DNA of 64,000 nt from Paracidovorax oryzae ATCC 19882 (GTDB lineage: Bacteria; Pseudomonadota; Gammaproteobacteria; Burkholderiales; Burkholderiaceae_C), in NCBI RefSeq assembly GCF_000687165.1, contig NZ_JMKU01000011.1, positions 1 to 64,000 on the forward strand, in the 5' to 3' direction. Each line of letters opens with the position of its first letter. Positions within the stretch are counted from its first letter, which is position 1. This document shows, piece by piece, positions 26,780-37,290 of this stretch. The notes beneath the pieces are model-generated. The model saw only the letters and a program-made list of their open reading frames with translations, did no database searches and was not told where the DNA came from. Made by a program: the position numbers and the translations under genes.

Positions 26780-27391
26780 GTGCCCTCGTCCCTGCTTCGC
26801 CTGCTGCTGTCCTGGATGCGTCGCTGCCCGCCCTGCCTGTCAGCGGGCAGGCGCCGCGCATGGGCCGTGGCGGCTGGATGCCTCGCCGCCTGGCTGGCCG
26901 CATGGCCGGGCGCCGCTCTGCCGGAAAGTTTGGTGGCCGCGGATGCGAAATCCCGTGCGGTGGCCCAGACGGTCTTCGGCATCCTGGGCTACACGCGCTG
27001 GCCTGAGGAGCCGTCGGCCATCCGGCTCTGCGTGGTCGGCCCGACCGAATTCGCCGACGAACTCCTTCTGGGCGCGGAGCCCACGTCCACCCGCCGCATC
27101 GAGGTGCGCCGCATGCGGCTGGGCGATGCCGCGCTCCCCACGGCATGCGACGGTGTCTATGCCGGTCACCTGGAGGATGCCGAATGGCGGCAGCTCCTCG
27201 AGAAGGTGGGATCGCGTCCACTGCTGTCGATCAGCGAACGGCGCGAACTCTGCCGCGTCGGCTGCATGTTCTGCCTGGAAGTGCGCCAGGACGGCGTCGG
27301 ATTCGAAAGCAACCTGGATTCGGTGGCCCGCAGCGGAGTGCGCGTCAATCCCCGCGTGCTGCAACTCTCGCGCAGGAAGGCCGCGCCATGA
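26780..27391 (+). CDS. yfiR: YfiR-family periplasmic regulator of diguanylate cyclase
   Basis: This 203-aa protein has a long N-terminal export signal (hydrophobic core AVAAGCLAAWLAAWPGAALP). The domain then begins with the typical VFGILGYTRWPEEPSAIRLC and ends with EVRQDGVGFESNLDSVARSG followed by VRVNPRVLQL. YfiR sits in the periplasm and holds the adjacent diguanylate cyclase YfiN inactive. Cysteines near ELCRVGCMFCLE may form the redox-sensitive disulfides known in the family. A GTG at 26780 with GGAG just upstream is chosen; ATG at 26816 is an alternative. It overlaps yfiN by 4 bp. Confidence 0.88.
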   Translation: MPSSLLRLLLSWMRRCPPCLSAGRRRAWAVAAGCLAAWLAAWPGAALPESLVAADAKSRAVAQTVFGILGYTRWPEEPSAIRLCVVGPTEFADELLLGAEPTSTRRIEVRRMRLGDAALPTACDGVYAGHLEDAEWRQLLEKVGSRPLLSISERRELCRVGCMFCLEVRQDGVGFESNLDSVARSGVRVNPRVLQLSRRKAAP

Positions 27392-28620
27392 GGCGGGCCG
27401 GCGCGGCCGGTCCCGGCGATACCCTGCGCGCCGTCGTGCACCGCGCCCACCTGAGCATGGCGTTGCTGGCCGTCGCGCTGGCCGGGGCGCTGCTGCTCAT
27501 GGCCGGGCTGGTGGCGCTGCGCGTGTATGCGGGCAACAACCTGCAATTGGTGGCCCGTTCCCTGGCCTACACCGTGGAGGCTGCCGTGGTCTTCGGAGAC
27601 CGGCAGGATGCGTCCGAAACACTGGGCCGCATGGTGGTGGACGAAGGCGTGGCCGAGGCGCGCGTGATGGATGCCCACGGCGCCGTCTTCGCCGAATGGC
27701 ACGCGAAGCAGGGCGGACTGGCAGGCCGGCTGGCCCCGGCGGTGGCCGCCATGGTGGGCCTGGAGCCCGTGTCCGTGCCCATCCGCCACGAGGGCGAGGA
27801 CAACGGATCGGTCGTGCTGCGCAGCGATGGCATGGGCCTGCTGTACTTCGTCGGCACAGGCCTTGCGGCGCTCGCGCTGTGCCTGGCCGTGAGTGGCGCC
27901 GTGGGCCTGGTGATGTCCCGGCGCATGCTGCGCGACATGGTGTTGCCACTGCAGACGCTGGCGACCGTCGCGCGGTCGGTGCGCCGCGACCATGTCCAGG
28001 GGCTGCGGGTACCTCCGGCACGCATCGCGGAGCTGGACGCGCTCGGCGACGATTTCAATGCGCTCCTGGAGGAACTGGAACGCCGCGAGGCGCTGCTGGA
28101 ACAGCGCAACATCGCGCTGACCTACCAGGCCCTGCACGACGGGCTGACCGGACTGTCCAACCGCTCCCACTTCGAGCAGCATCTGCAGGACCGCCTGGAC
28201 CAGGCTCGCAGCGCCGGCACCTCGCTGGCGCTGCTGTTCCTGGACAACGACCATTTCAAGGCCGTCAACGACACCCACGGCCATGCGGCCGGGGATGCCC
28301 TGCTGGTGGCGGTGTCGCAGCGCCTGCGCGCGCAGGCGCGGGACACCGATCTCGTGGCGCGGCTGGGCGGCGATGAATTCGCCATCGTGATGGCGCCAGT
28401 GGGTGGCCAGCGCGATGCGGAGCGGATGGTGGCCCGCGTGCAGGAAGCCATGCACGATCCGGTCACGCTGGAGAACGGCGTGCAGCTCCAGCCCGCTGTC
28501 AGCATCGGCGTCGCGATATTTCCGCTGCATGCCGAGGACATGGGGGCCCTGATGCGCTTCGCCGACATGGCCATGTACCGGGTGAAGGGGCAGCGGCACG
28601 GCAGTCTGCGACCTCGATAG
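27388..28620 (+). CDS. yfiN: Membrane diguanylate cyclase YfiN (TpbB)-like
   Basis: This 410-aa protein has a first membrane helix at about 24-46, a periplasmic sensor domain at 47-150, a second helix at 152-176, a HAMP-like linker to about 240, and a GGDEF domain. The active site GGDEF is at 327-331. Exactly five residues upstream lies RDTD (318-321), an intact product-inhibition I-site. It makes cyclic di-GMP from two GTP and would promote a sessile, biofilm state when released from YfiR. ATGA overlap with yfiR couples their translation. Confidence 0.93.
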   Translation: MRRAGAAGPGDTLRAVVHRAHLSMALLAVALAGALLLMAGLVALRVYAGNNLQLVARSLAYTVEAAVVFGDRQDASETLGRMVVDEGVAEARVMDAHGAVFAEWHAKQGGLAGRLAPAVAAMVGLEPVSVPIRHEGEDNGSVVLRSDGMGLLYFVGTGLAALALCLAVSGAVGLVMSRRMLRDMVLPLQTLATVARSVRRDHVQGLRVPPARIAELDALGDDFNALLEELERREALLEQRNIALTYQALHDGLTGLSNRSHFEQHLQDRLDQARSAGTSLALLFLDNDHFKAVNDTHGHAAGDALLVAVSQRLRAQARDTDLVARLGGDEFAIVMAPVGGQRDAERMVARVQEAMHDPVTLENGVQLQPAVSIGVAIFPLHAEDMGALMRFADMAMYRVKGQRHGSLRPR

Positions 28621-28696
28621 TTATAATTGATTAACTATTAAATTGCATCTATCGATAGCTTTATTGATCGATGGATGCCGCGTCTGGAGGATTGGC
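28621..28696 (+). promoter_or_regulatory. AT-rich leader with possible promoter for yfiB
   Basis: Between the yfiN stop and the yfiB start lies a conspicuously AT-rich stretch, unlike the surrounding GC-rich DNA. It contains TATAAT at 28622-28627, and the strong ribosome-binding site GGAGG lies at 28686-28690. A -35 element would fall inside the yfiN end and is not clear. The stretch may let yfiB be transcribed apart from yfiRN. Confidence 0.35.
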
Positions 28697-29263
28697 ATGG
28701 TGAGTTTGGATACGGATGTGGGTGGTACGCCCAAGAGCGGTGTGGTGCGTCGGCGCGCGGCGGGCATCGGCTTGGCCCTGGCGTTCGCGGCGCTGCTTGC
28801 GGCCTGCCAGGCGCCGCCCGCGCCGCCTCCTGTGCAGGAGGCGCCCGCTGCACCCAGCGCTTCGGAGCGCAAGGCCGCCGTGCTGCGGCAGTACGGCTTC
28901 GAGCCCACGGGCGCGGGCTGGGAGCTGCAGATGTCGGGCAAGCTCCTGTTCGACTTCGACTCGGTGGAGCTGAACGCCGAAAGCCATGACGGCTTGCTGC
29001 GCATGGGGCGGGCGCTGGCGGACGTAGGCATCGATACCCTGCGCGTGGAAGGGCATGCAGACGAGCAGGGCGCGCGCGCCTACAACGAGCGCCTCTCGCT
29101 GCGTCGTGCCCAGACCGTGGCCCGGGTACTGACCGAAGCGGGCCTGCCCGCGGACCGCATCTACACCGTCGGGCTGGGGGCTTCCCGCCCCGTCGTGCAG
29201 GGCACGTCCGCCGCCAGCCGCCGCGAGAACCGGCGCGTGGCGATCATCGTGCCCGCGTTCTGA
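28697..29263 (+). CDS. yfiB: OmpA-family lipoprotein, YfiB-like
   Basis: This 188-aa protein carries a lipoprotein signal with lipobox LLAAC (Cys near residue 37), a short Pro/Ala linker, and an OmpA C-terminal peptidoglycan-binding domain (LLFDFDSVELNAES, RVEGHADEQGARAYNERLSLRRA, RRENRRVAI). In the YfiBNR system YfiB sits in the outer membrane, binds peptidoglycan and sequesters YfiR, thereby activating YfiN. The gene order yfiR-yfiN-yfiB seen here supports that role. ATG at 28697 follows a GGAGG site with good spacing; a TTG at 28643 is less likely. Confidence 0.88.
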   Translation: MVSLDTDVGGTPKSGVVRRRAAGIGLALAFAALLAACQAPPAPPPVQEAPAAPSASERKAAVLRQYGFEPTGAGWELQMSGKLLFDFDSVELNAESHDGLLRMGRALADVGIDTLRVEGHADEQGARAYNERLSLRRAQTVARVLTEAGLPADRIYTVGLGASRPVVQGTSAASRRENRRVAIIVPAF

Positions 29264-29281
29264 ACCCGTGCCGGCAGTCCA

Positions 29282-30136
29282 TCAGCCTCCCGGCCGGAAG
29301 TAGGCGTCCAGCAGGGGTATCAGCGCCGGGAACTCCTGTCCGAAGCGCTCGCGGCTGACAAAGTACGCCTCGCAGGCCACGGCGAAGAATTCCGCCGGTG
29401 CGGTCGCGCCGTAGGCATCGAGCCAAGGCCGCTCGCCACCGAAGCGCTGGGCGATGATCACGCGCTCGCGGAAATCCCGGTAGGCGGGCTCCCAGGCCGC
29501 GCGCCACTGCTCGCGCGCCGCACGTGCGCCATGCGTGCCGAGGAAGCCTGCGGGCAGGGGAGGGTAGCCGTCCGCACCGCCGTTGCGCATGTCCAGCTTG
29601 TGCGCGAACTCGTGCACGACCACGCTCGTGCCGCTGCCCTGGTCGCCCTCCGCCAGGGGCCGGCCGGCGCCGTCCACCGCGGGCCAGCTCAGCATCACGG
29701 GGCCGCGGTCCATGGCCTCGCCCAGCAGCACCTCGTCGTAGTCGTGGACCACGCCGGCCTCGTCCACGGACTGCCGGCGCGCCACTGCCTCGCCGGGGTG
29801 GACGACGATGCCTACGAAATCGTCGTACCAGGCCAGCGCCTCGGCCGGCTCCCCCCAGTGCAGCAGTGGCAGGCAGGCCTGCGCGGCGATGGCCACCGCC
29901 ATGGCATCCGTCACCTCCAGCCCGTGGGCGCCGGTGAACTCCTTGCGCTGCAGGAACAGGGCGCTCAGCGCGCGCAGCTTGCCCTGGTCGTGCAGCGGCA
30001 GTTCCGCGAGGAAGCGGTAGCGCGATACCGTCTGCAGCCACAATGCGGCGGGAATGTCGGGCACCGGGGCGATCGTCGAGCGCACGCGGCGGGAGAGCTT
30101 GCGCACCAGGCGCGTGAAAGCGGAGGCAGGGGCCAT
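29282..30136 (-). CDS. mtfA: M90-family zinc metallopeptidase, MtfA-like
   Basis: This 284-aa protein has the zinc-binding HExxH motif in VVVHEFAHKLDMRNG (about residues 175-189) and a glutamate region EFFAVACEAYFVSRERFGQE further on. The N terminus carries the family's VPDIPAALWLQTVSRYRFL. E. coli MtfA is a cytosolic peptidase that also binds the glucose repressor Mlc. Whether the regulatory role exists here is unknown. The start is ATG 30136. The lpxH gene ends 4 bp away on the same strand, upstream in the direction of transcription. Confidence 0.9.
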   Translation of the reverse strand: MAPASAFTRLVRKLSRRVRSTIAPVPDIPAALWLQTVSRYRFLAELPLHDQGKLRALSALFLQRKEFTGAHGLEVTDAMAVAIAAQACLPLLHWGEPAEALAWYDDFVGIVVHPGEAVARRQSVDEAGVVHDYDEVLLGEAMDRGPVMLSWPAVDGAGRPLAEGDQGSGTSVVVHEFAHKLDMRNGGADGYPPLPAGFLGTHGARAAREQWRAAWEPAYRDFRERVIIAQRFGGERPWLDAYGATAPAEFFAVACEAYFVSRERFGQEFPALIPLLDAYFRPGG

Positions 30137-30140
30137 GCCG

Positions 30141-30935
30141 CTATCTGGGGACGAGGCAGATGCGTTCCAAGCCCGCGGCGGTGAGGCGCAGTGCCTCCGC
30201 GCGCGGTGTCCGTGCGGACAGGTCCCAGTCGGTGAGCACGTGGCGGGCGAGGGCGGCGCCGTCGGCCGCCTGCAGCATGTGGTCGGCGGGCAGGTGGGTG
30301 TGTCCGTGGATCAGGGCAGTCGCCTGCGCGGCCTGCAGCCATTGCATGGCCACGGCATTGTCCACGTCTCCATAGAAGGCGGTGCCCGACTGCTTGCGGG
30401 ATTCGCTCTCGGCGCGCGCGCTGCGGCCCTGGGCGCGGCGCGCGGCCAGTGGCAGTGCGAGCAGTTGCGCCTGCCATTGCGGGTCGCGCGCCATGGCGCG
30501 GAATTTCTGGTAGGGCACGTCGGCCAGGCACAGCGCATCGCCATGGCTCAGTAGCCACCGGCTGCCGGAGAACACCAGCACCGTGGGGTCCTGCAGCACG
30601 GGTATGCCCGTCGCGTCCGTGAACCCCGCTCCCACCAGGAAGTCGCGGTTGCCATGCATGAAATACAGGGCCTTGCGGGATGCGGCGCGGCGCAGCAGCG
30701 CACAGCATGCAGCCTCGAAGCTGCCGGGCTCCTGAATGGCGTCGTCGCCCACCCAGACCTCGAACAGGTCGCCCAGCAGGAACACGGCGTCGGCAGGCGT
30801 CGTGTCCAGGTAATTCGAGAAGGCATCCACCGTGGCCGGGTGGTCCGCCTCCAGGTGCAGGTCGGAAATGAAATCCACCGTGCGCCACGCGCCGGGCGCA
30901 ACGAACTCCCGGATGTCGGGCGCAGGCAGGCTCAT
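30141..30935 (-). CDS. lpxH: UDP-2,3-diacylglucosamine diphosphatase
   Basis: This 264-aa calcineurin-like phosphoesterase catalyses UDP-2,3-diacylglucosamine to lipid X in lipid A synthesis. The metal-binding motifs appear in order: FISDLHLE (D, H), LLGDLFEVWVGDD (GD), HGNRDFL (GNRD), LSHGDALC and IHGHTHLPADH (GHTH). It acts at the inner face of the cytoplasmic membrane. The length is close to the usual 240-260 aa. ATG at 30935 (MSLPAPD) is preferred over an upstream ATG at 30968, because the added residues lack family character. Confidence 0.93.
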   Translation of the reverse strand: MSLPAPDIREFVAPGAWRTVDFISDLHLEADHPATVDAFSNYLDTTPADAVFLLGDLFEVWVGDDAIQEPGSFEAACCALLRRAASRKALYFMHGNRDFLVGAGFTDATGIPVLQDPTVLVFSGSRWLLSHGDALCLADVPYQKFRAMARDPQWQAQLLALPLAARRAQGRSARAESESRKQSGTAFYGDVDNAVAMQWLQAAQATALIHGHTHLPADHMLQAADGAALARHVLTDWDLSARTPRAEALRLTAAGLERICLVPR

Positions 30936-31010
30936 GACAGTACGGGATTCAGAAGTGCTTCGCGCCAAGCCTGCGGCTCAGGGAGATTCCCGCGGCGTTC
31001 GCGAATCGAA

Positions 31011-31117
31011 AGCCGCGGAGCAGGCCACGCCAGCAGACGCCGCAAAAACCGGCTTTGCCGGGCTGCTGGCGTCGTCCCCGTGGGGGAAGGCGCGAAACGA
31101 CTCAGGGGGGAATCAGG
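31011..31117 (-). repeat. Intergenic repeat element, copy B
   Basis: Read on the minus strand from 31117, the region begins CCCCCCTGAGTCG, continues to CGCCTTCCCCC, and ends (31042 to 31011) with a 32-base block. That block matches 30 of 32 positions of a block in the accA-tilS spacer at 38440-38471. The core shared pieces are the CCCCCTGAG..TTCCCCC start, a GGCAAAGCC dyad and the CGGCGTCTGCTGGC-TGGCCTGCTCCGCGG end. It lies between lpxH and ppiB, overlapping the last codon or two of ppiB. Confidence 0.7.
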
Positions 31118-31619
31118 CCAGCACGGCCTTTTCGATGATGACGTCGTCTTTCGGCACGTCGTCGTGGAAGCCCTTGCGGCCCGTCTTCACGCCCTTGATG
31201 GCGTCCACGATCTCGGTGCCCTTCACGACCTTGCCGAACACGGCATAGCCCCAGCCCTGGGCGGACGGAGCGGTGTGGTTCAGGAAGCCGTTGTCGGCCA
31301 CGTTGATGAAGAACTGCGCGGTGGCCGAGTGCGGATCGCTGGTGCGGGCCATGGCCACGGTGTAGTTGTCGTTCTTCAGGCCGTTCTGGGCCTCGTTCTC
31401 GATGGGCGCATCGGTGCCCTTCTGGTTCATGCCGGGCTCGAAGCCGCCACCCTGGATCATGAAGCCGGGGATCACGCGGTGGAAGATCGTGTTGTCGTAG
31501 TGGCCCTTCTTCACGTAGGCGAGGAAGTTCTCCGTGGACTTGGGCGCCTTGTCGGCGTCGAGTTCGAGGACGATCACGCCGTGGCCGGCGATGTGGAGTT
31601 CGACTTGCGGGTTGCTCAT
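31113..31619 (-). CDS. ppiB: Cytosolic peptidyl-prolyl cis-trans isomerase (cyclophilin)
   Basis: This 168-aa cyclophilin-type PPIase has active-site elements [16 protein letters not shown] and [19 protein letters not shown]. It has no signal peptide, so it is cytosolic and corresponds to PpiB. It accelerates proline isomerisation during protein folding. The neighbour is a second, exported cyclophilin gene 56 bp away on the same strand, and the cysS gene lies further on. The length is standard. Confidence 0.93.
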   Translation of the reverse strand: MSNPQVELHIAGHGVIVLELDADKAPKSTENFLAYVKKGHYDNTIFHRVIPGFMIQGGGFEPGMNQKGTDAPIENEAQNGLKNDNYTVAMARTSDPHSATAQFFINVADNGFLNHTAPSAQGWGYAVFGKVVKGTEIVDAIKGVKTGRKGFHDDVPKDDVIIEKAVLA

Positions 31620-31675
31620 TGCGTTTCCTTATGGGGATCCCGAATGGGGATGTGGGAGATGCGGGCGAGGGTGGC

Positions 31676-32269
31676 TCACTGCACCACGGTGGCGGATTTG
31701 ATCACGACCGGCGTCGCGGGCACGCTCTGGTGCATGCCGCGGTTGGTGGTCTCCACCGCCTTGATCTTGTCCACCACGTCCTTGCCGCTCACGACCTTGC
31801 CGAACACGGCATAGCCGTGGCCGTCGGGGTTGGGCGCGTTCAGCGCGGCGTTGTCCTTCACGTTGATGAAGAACTGCGAAGTGGCAGAGTCGGGGTTGCC
31901 GGTGCGGGCCATGGCGATGGTGTAGGCATCGTTCTTCAGGCCGTTGCCCGCTTCCAGCGGAATCGGGGGGCGCGTGGGTTTCTGCTGCATGTCGGGCGTG
32001 AAGCCGCCGCCCTGGATCATGAAGCCGTCGATGACGCGGTGGAAGATCGTGCCGTCGTAGTGCTTGTCTTTCACGTACTGCAGGAAGTTCTCCACCGTCT
32101 TCGGTGCCTTGGCGGGGTCGAGCTGCAGCACGATGTCGCCCAGGCTGGTCGCCAGCTTGACCTTCGGCGCGGCCGCGGCGGTCTGCGCGGAGGCGGCGGG
32201 CGCGAGCGCCGCGAACGCGGCGCCGGCCAGTGCCAGGGCGGCGAATCGTCTGGAAATCAGGGTCGTCAT
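31676..32269 (-). CDS. Exported peptidyl-prolyl cis-trans isomerase (cyclophilin)
   Basis: This 197-aa cyclophilin has a signal peptide ([23 protein letters not shown], about residues 7-29), so it is a periplasmic PPIase of the PpiA kind. The active-site stretches [16 protein letters not shown] and [19 protein letters not shown] closely match those of its cytosolic neighbour, indicating a tandem duplication followed by acquisition of an export signal. ATG at 32269 overlaps the stop of the L,D-transpeptidase gene (ATGA), linking it to envelope functions. Confidence 0.92.
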   Translation of the reverse strand: MTTLISRRFAALALAGAAFAALAPAASAQTAAAAPKVKLATSLGDIVLQLDPAKAPKTVENFLQYVKDKHYDGTIFHRVIDGFMIQGGGFTPDMQQKPTRPPIPLEAGNGLKNDAYTIAMARTGNPDSATSQFFINVKDNAALNAPNPDGHGYAVFGKVVSGKDVVDKIKAVETTNRGMHQSVPATPVVIKSATVVQ

Positions 32270-33579
32270 CCAATCACTCCTTCGAAAAAGATCTGCCATT
32301 GCTGGCCCTTGCGCGTCCAGTACTGGCGCTTGACGGGGCCGGTGCGGGCGCCTTCGGCGACTTCGCCGAACGTTACCACCATGGTGTCGGCGGCATCCGT
32401 CCAGCGCAGCAGCGTCCGGTCCTTGAGATGCAGCGGGCGGCCGCGCAGCGCGCGGACCTCGGCTTCGAGGCTCCTGGCGTAGTCGGTGATCGCCATCTTG
32501 CCGTAGCTCTGGAAATCGGCCGCATAGAACGACAGCAGGCGGCGCACGTCGCCCTGCGACTTGGCGGTGCGCCAGGCATCGAGCACCGCCTCGAACTGGC
32601 GGCGCTCGGCCTGCACCGCCTGCGGCTGCACCCACTGGATCTGGCGCGCGATCACCACCGGCGTGGAGCGGGGCTCCACGGTGCGCAGGATGCGCTCCAG
32701 GTCGGGATTGGCCAGGGCCAGGCAGCCGTCGGTGGACAGCGGAGCGCGCGAGAACTGCTCGGGCGGCGTGCCATGCAGCCAGATGCCGCTGCCCGTCTTG
32801 CCCCGGCTCACGTCCAGCGGGTTGGGGTAGTTGATGGGCAGCGCGCCGGCGCCGTAGAAATCCTTGAGCGTGGCGGGATCGAGCCGGCTGGTGATGAAGT
32901 ACACGCCCAGCGGCGTGCGCTGGTCGCCTTCCAGCGCCTTCTCGATGCCGAGCTTGCCGACCGAGGCGTAATAGTCGGCGATCAGTTCCATGCCCTGTTC
33001 GGTGTTCTGGAACAGGTACAGGCGCGAGCGCGAGGCATCCACGGCGATCGCATGGCGGGACCGCGCCGAGAGTTCGATGAACTGGGCGGGAATGGCGCGG
33101 GCCCCGGGGCGGGCGCGCAGCGCGTCCGAGCGCTGCCGGGATTCCGCGCGCAGTTCGGCCAGCGCCTCCGCGGCGTTGGGCGAGGGGGGCTGGGGCGCGT
33201 CGCCCTGGCCTGCCGGCACGTCGCCGAACTGGCGCACCGGCCGGGTGCGGGCGGACAGCAGGTCGCCCAGAGCGAGTTGCGCCAGCTGGAAATTCGGGTA
33301 GTCGCGCGCCAGGCTTTCGGCCTTGGCGAGCGCCTCGCGGCTGCGGCCTTCGCCCGTGAGGCGATAGACCTCCATCAGGCGCTGCTCCGCCTGGCCGTCG
33401 CGCAGGGGCGCCGGCTGGCCGCGCGGCACCGGCTTGGCCGCCGTGCGCTTGTTGCGGGCGAGGGCACGCTCCTTGTCGCCCTGGGCCAGGGCAGCGGGCG
33501 CGCCGAGAGTGCCGCAGGCCACTGCCAAAGCGGTTGCCGCCGCAAGCGCGCGGCTACGGAAGGGAATCGCGATCGACAT
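32266..33579 (-). CDS. L,D-transpeptidase (YkuD) with C-terminal NTF2-like domain
   Basis: This 437-aa exported protein has a signal peptide to about residue 33, a short helical TPR-like region (65-110), and a YkuD domain (about 175-315) with the catalytic pattern H-G-T-P...S-T-D-G-C-L ([23 protein letters not shown]). A C-terminal NTF2/SnoaL-like domain follows (about 330-437, [20 protein letters not shown]). YkuD enzymes cross-link peptidoglycan or attach proteins to it. The catalytic Cys and His are present. It is ATGA-coupled to the exported cyclophilin. Confidence 0.9.
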   Translation of the reverse strand: MSIAIPFRSRALAAATALAVACGTLGAPAALAQGDKERALARNKRTAAKPVPRGQPAPLRDGQAEQRLMEVYRLTGEGRSREALAKAESLARDYPNFQLAQLALGDLLSARTRPVRQFGDVPAGQGDAPQPPSPNAAEALAELRAESRQRSDALRARPGARAIPAQFIELSARSRHAIAVDASRSRLYLFQNTEQGMELIADYYASVGKLGIEKALEGDQRTPLGVYFITSRLDPATLKDFYGAGALPINYPNPLDVSRGKTGSGIWLHGTPPEQFSRAPLSTDGCLALANPDLERILRTVEPRSTPVVIARQIQWVQPQAVQAERRQFEAVLDAWRTAKSQGDVRRLLSFYAADFQSYGKMAITDYARSLEAEVRALRGRPLHLKDRTLLRWTDAADTMVVTFGEVAEGARTGPVKRQYWTRKGQQWQIFFEGVIG

Positions 33580-33710
33580 CGGCGCTCAGCGGAGGGTGTG
33601 CCAGGGCACGGCACGCCGCGGCCGCGCTGCAGGGACTGGCAGCAGGCCGGGGCCGGCGCCGCCGTGCGGTGCCTGCAGGAAAAAGGGCCGGGGCGCCCGC
33701 CGGACCGCCA

Positions 33711-34835
33711 TCAGCCGCCGGTGGACTCGCGCACGATCAGCCAGCGGCCGCCGGTATGCACCAGGTCGAGGGTCTTGCGGCTGTTCACGCTGTACGAGCC
33801 GGAGCTGTAGCCCTGGCGGAAGCGTGCCTGGGCCTTGCTGTCCTTGACCGTGACATGCATGTCGCTGATGCTGACGTTGATCTTGGCGCGGCCCACGATG
33901 CGGTCGCGGCGTTCCTTCTCCCAGGCGGCACGGCTCTGCTTGCCCGGAGGGGTGAAGGACGGGTCGTAGGCACCGAGGTAGCCATGCATGTCCTGGCCTT
34001 CCCAGGCGCTGGCCCAGGCGCGCACGGCGGCCGCGACTTCCTTCTCGGCCGCGGCCGAGGACGATGCCGCAGCAGGCGCCGGAGCAGGGGTGGGCGCAGG
34101 TGCTGGAGACGCCGCCGGGGCCGGCGATGCGGCAGGCAGGTTGGCAGGGGCCGGAGCGGGGGGCGTGGAAGGTGCGGGAGCCGGTGCGGCGGCGCGTGCA
34201 GGTGCCGGTGCCGGGGATGCCGCCGGTGCCGGAGCGGGCGACGGTGCGGGAGCGCGGGCCGTCGTGGTCGCCACCGGGGTGGCCGATTTCGCCGCGGCGG
34301 ACTTGCCTGCGTCGCCCGAGAACAGGTCGCGGATCAGGGCCAGCTTGGGGCGCAGCGTGTTGGCATTGGAGGCATCCAGCTGCAGGGCCTTGTTGTAGGC
34401 CTGGCTGGCGAGCTTGGCGTAGATGTCGCCCAGGTTCTCGTGGGCCGTGGCGTAGCTCGGGTTGGTGCGGATCGCCATCTCGAGGGCCGTGCGTGCCTTG
34501 TCGAGCTGGTTCTGGTTCGCGTAGAGCACGGCCAGGTTGTTGTAGGGCTCGGGCAGCTCGGGGTAGTCCTCGGTGAGCTTGGTGAACGTTGCCACCGCAT
34601 CCGCCTGCTTGCCCGAATCCGCCTGCGCCACGCCGCGCAGGAAGCGCAGCTGGGGATCACGCGGGTTGGCCAGCAGGCGCTGGTCCGCCTTGGCCAGCGC
34701 TTCCTGGCTCTTGCCGGACTTGAGCAACTGCGTGATCTCGGCATAGTCGTCCGCGTGGGCCAGCGGCGCCCCCAGCAAGGCCGACAGCACCAGCAGTCGC
34801 AGGAGATGGGGGAGTGGGCGGCGGGCGTGCGTCAT
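33711..34835 (-). CDS. TPR protein with Pro/Ala linker and NTF2-like C-terminal domain
   Basis: This 374-aa exported protein has a signal peptide (to about residue 28, ALLGAPLAHA-D) and three to four TPR units (30-165: QALAKADQRLLANPRDPQLR, PEPYNNLAVLYANQNQLDKA and others). A long Ala/Pro-repeat linker (about 185-265) leads to a C-terminal NTF2-like domain (270-374) of the Cds6/SnoaL kind with WASAWEGQDMHGYLGAYDPS. The same domain type ends the L,D-transpeptidase next to it. It probably acts in the periplasm as a scaffold for peptidoglycan enzymes, which is an inference from context. Confidence 0.85.
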   Translation of the reverse strand: MTHARRPLPHLLRLLVLSALLGAPLAHADDYAEITQLLKSGKSQEALAKADQRLLANPRDPQLRFLRGVAQADSGKQADAVATFTKLTEDYPELPEPYNNLAVLYANQNQLDKARTALEMAIRTNPSYATAHENLGDIYAKLASQAYNKALQLDASNANTLRPKLALIRDLFSGDAGKSAAAKSATPVATTTARAPAPSPAPAPAASPAPAPARAAAPAPAPSTPPAPAPANLPAASPAPAASPAPAPTPAPAPAAASSSAAAEKEVAAAVRAWASAWEGQDMHGYLGAYDPSFTPPGKQSRAAWEKERRDRIVGRAKINVSISDMHVTVKDSKAQARFRQGYSSGSYSVNSRKTLDLVHTGGRWLIVRESTGG

Positions 34836-35057
34836 GGGTGGTGGCAACGGGTATGAAAGTGTCGATCGGTAACGGGCCTTATACTGCGGCGGATTGTAGC
34901 CGAGGGGTTTTGCCATGCCGGTGCGCTGTTGCCGCTCCTGATTCGCGTGTCGCGCAGATGCTGCGCATACCTCGCACGCCGGCCCGTCCGGCGCCACGGT
35001 CCGCTGCGGCCGGGGCCGTCGGCCTGCAGTCCAACACCCCCTCTTCACTGATATTCC

Positions 35058-36497
<1,440 letters not shown>

Positions 36498-36562
36498 GCC
36501 CGAGCCATCCCTTCCGTTTCCCGCACCGCCGGTCTTCTCTCCAGACCCAGACAAGGTAAGCC

Positions 36563-37222
36563 GTGGCCCCCAGCAAGAAAACAGCGGGGACGGCCGAGCC
36601 GTCCACCGCCCCCGGCTACTGGGCGGACGCCTGCCGCCACCTGGTCAAGAAGGACCGCGTCATGAAGCGGCTGATCCCGCAGCTCGGCGACGTGGCCCTC
36701 GTCGCCCGCGGCGACGCCTTCACCACGCTGGCGCGCAGCATCGTGGGCCAGCAGGTCTCGGTCGCGTCCGCGCAGAAGGTCTGGGACAAGTTCGCCGCGC
36801 TGCCCCGCAGCATGACGCCGGCCGCAGTGCTCAAGCTCAAGGTGGACGACATGCGCGCCGCGGGCCTGTCCGCCCGCAAGGTGGACTACCTGGTGGACCT
36901 GGCGCTGCATTTCGACACCGGCCGGCTTCACGTCAAGGACTGGGACGCGATGGACGACGAGGCCATCGCGGCCGAACTGGTCGCCATCCGCGGCATCGGC
37001 CGCTGGACGGCCGACATGTTCCTGATCTTCCACCTGGCGCGGCCCAACGTGCTGCCCCTGGACGACGCCACCCTGCTGCAGGGCATCAGCCAGCACTATT
37101 TCTCGGGCGACCCGGTCAGCCGCAGCGATGCCCGCGAGGTCGCCGAGGCCTGGAAGCCCTGGTGCAGCGTGGCAAGTTGGTATATTTGGCGGTCGCTCGC
37201 CCCCCTGCCGGTGGACTATTGA
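36563..37222 (+). CDS. DNA-3-methyladenine glycosylase II (AlkA/HhH-GPD type)
   Basis: This 219-aa HhH-GPD superfamily DNA glycosylase has the helix-hairpin-helix [15 protein letters not shown] followed by the catalytic aspartate in LPLDDATL. It lacks the four-cysteine iron-sulfur loop of EndoIII/MutY, so it is of the AlkA type, removing alkylated purines by base excision. It is shorter than E. coli AlkA because the N-terminal TBP-like domain is missing, as in many bacterial orthologues. The start is GTG 36563 with AAGG just ahead. It lies between cysS and accA. Confidence 0.9.
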   Translation: MAPSKKTAGTAEPSTAPGYWADACRHLVKKDRVMKRLIPQLGDVALVARGDAFTTLARSIVGQQVSVASAQKVWDKFAALPRSMTPAAVLKLKVDDMRAAGLSARKVDYLVDLALHFDTGRLHVKDWDAMDDEAIAAELVAIRGIGRWTADMFLIFHLARPNVLPLDDATLLQGISQHYFSGDPVSRSDAREVAEAWKPWCSVASWYIWRSLAPLPVDY

Positions 37223-37290
37223 CCGTCCGCCAGGACACTGCGTGCCGCGCGTTCCGCGCGCGCCGAGGCTACAGCCCAAGGAGAAAACAA

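Noticed and set aside
34082-34290. GC-rich imperfect repeats in the TPR gene as a minisatellite
   Set aside because: They encode the Ala/Pro linker of the TPR protein in frame; no larger repeat unit is evident.
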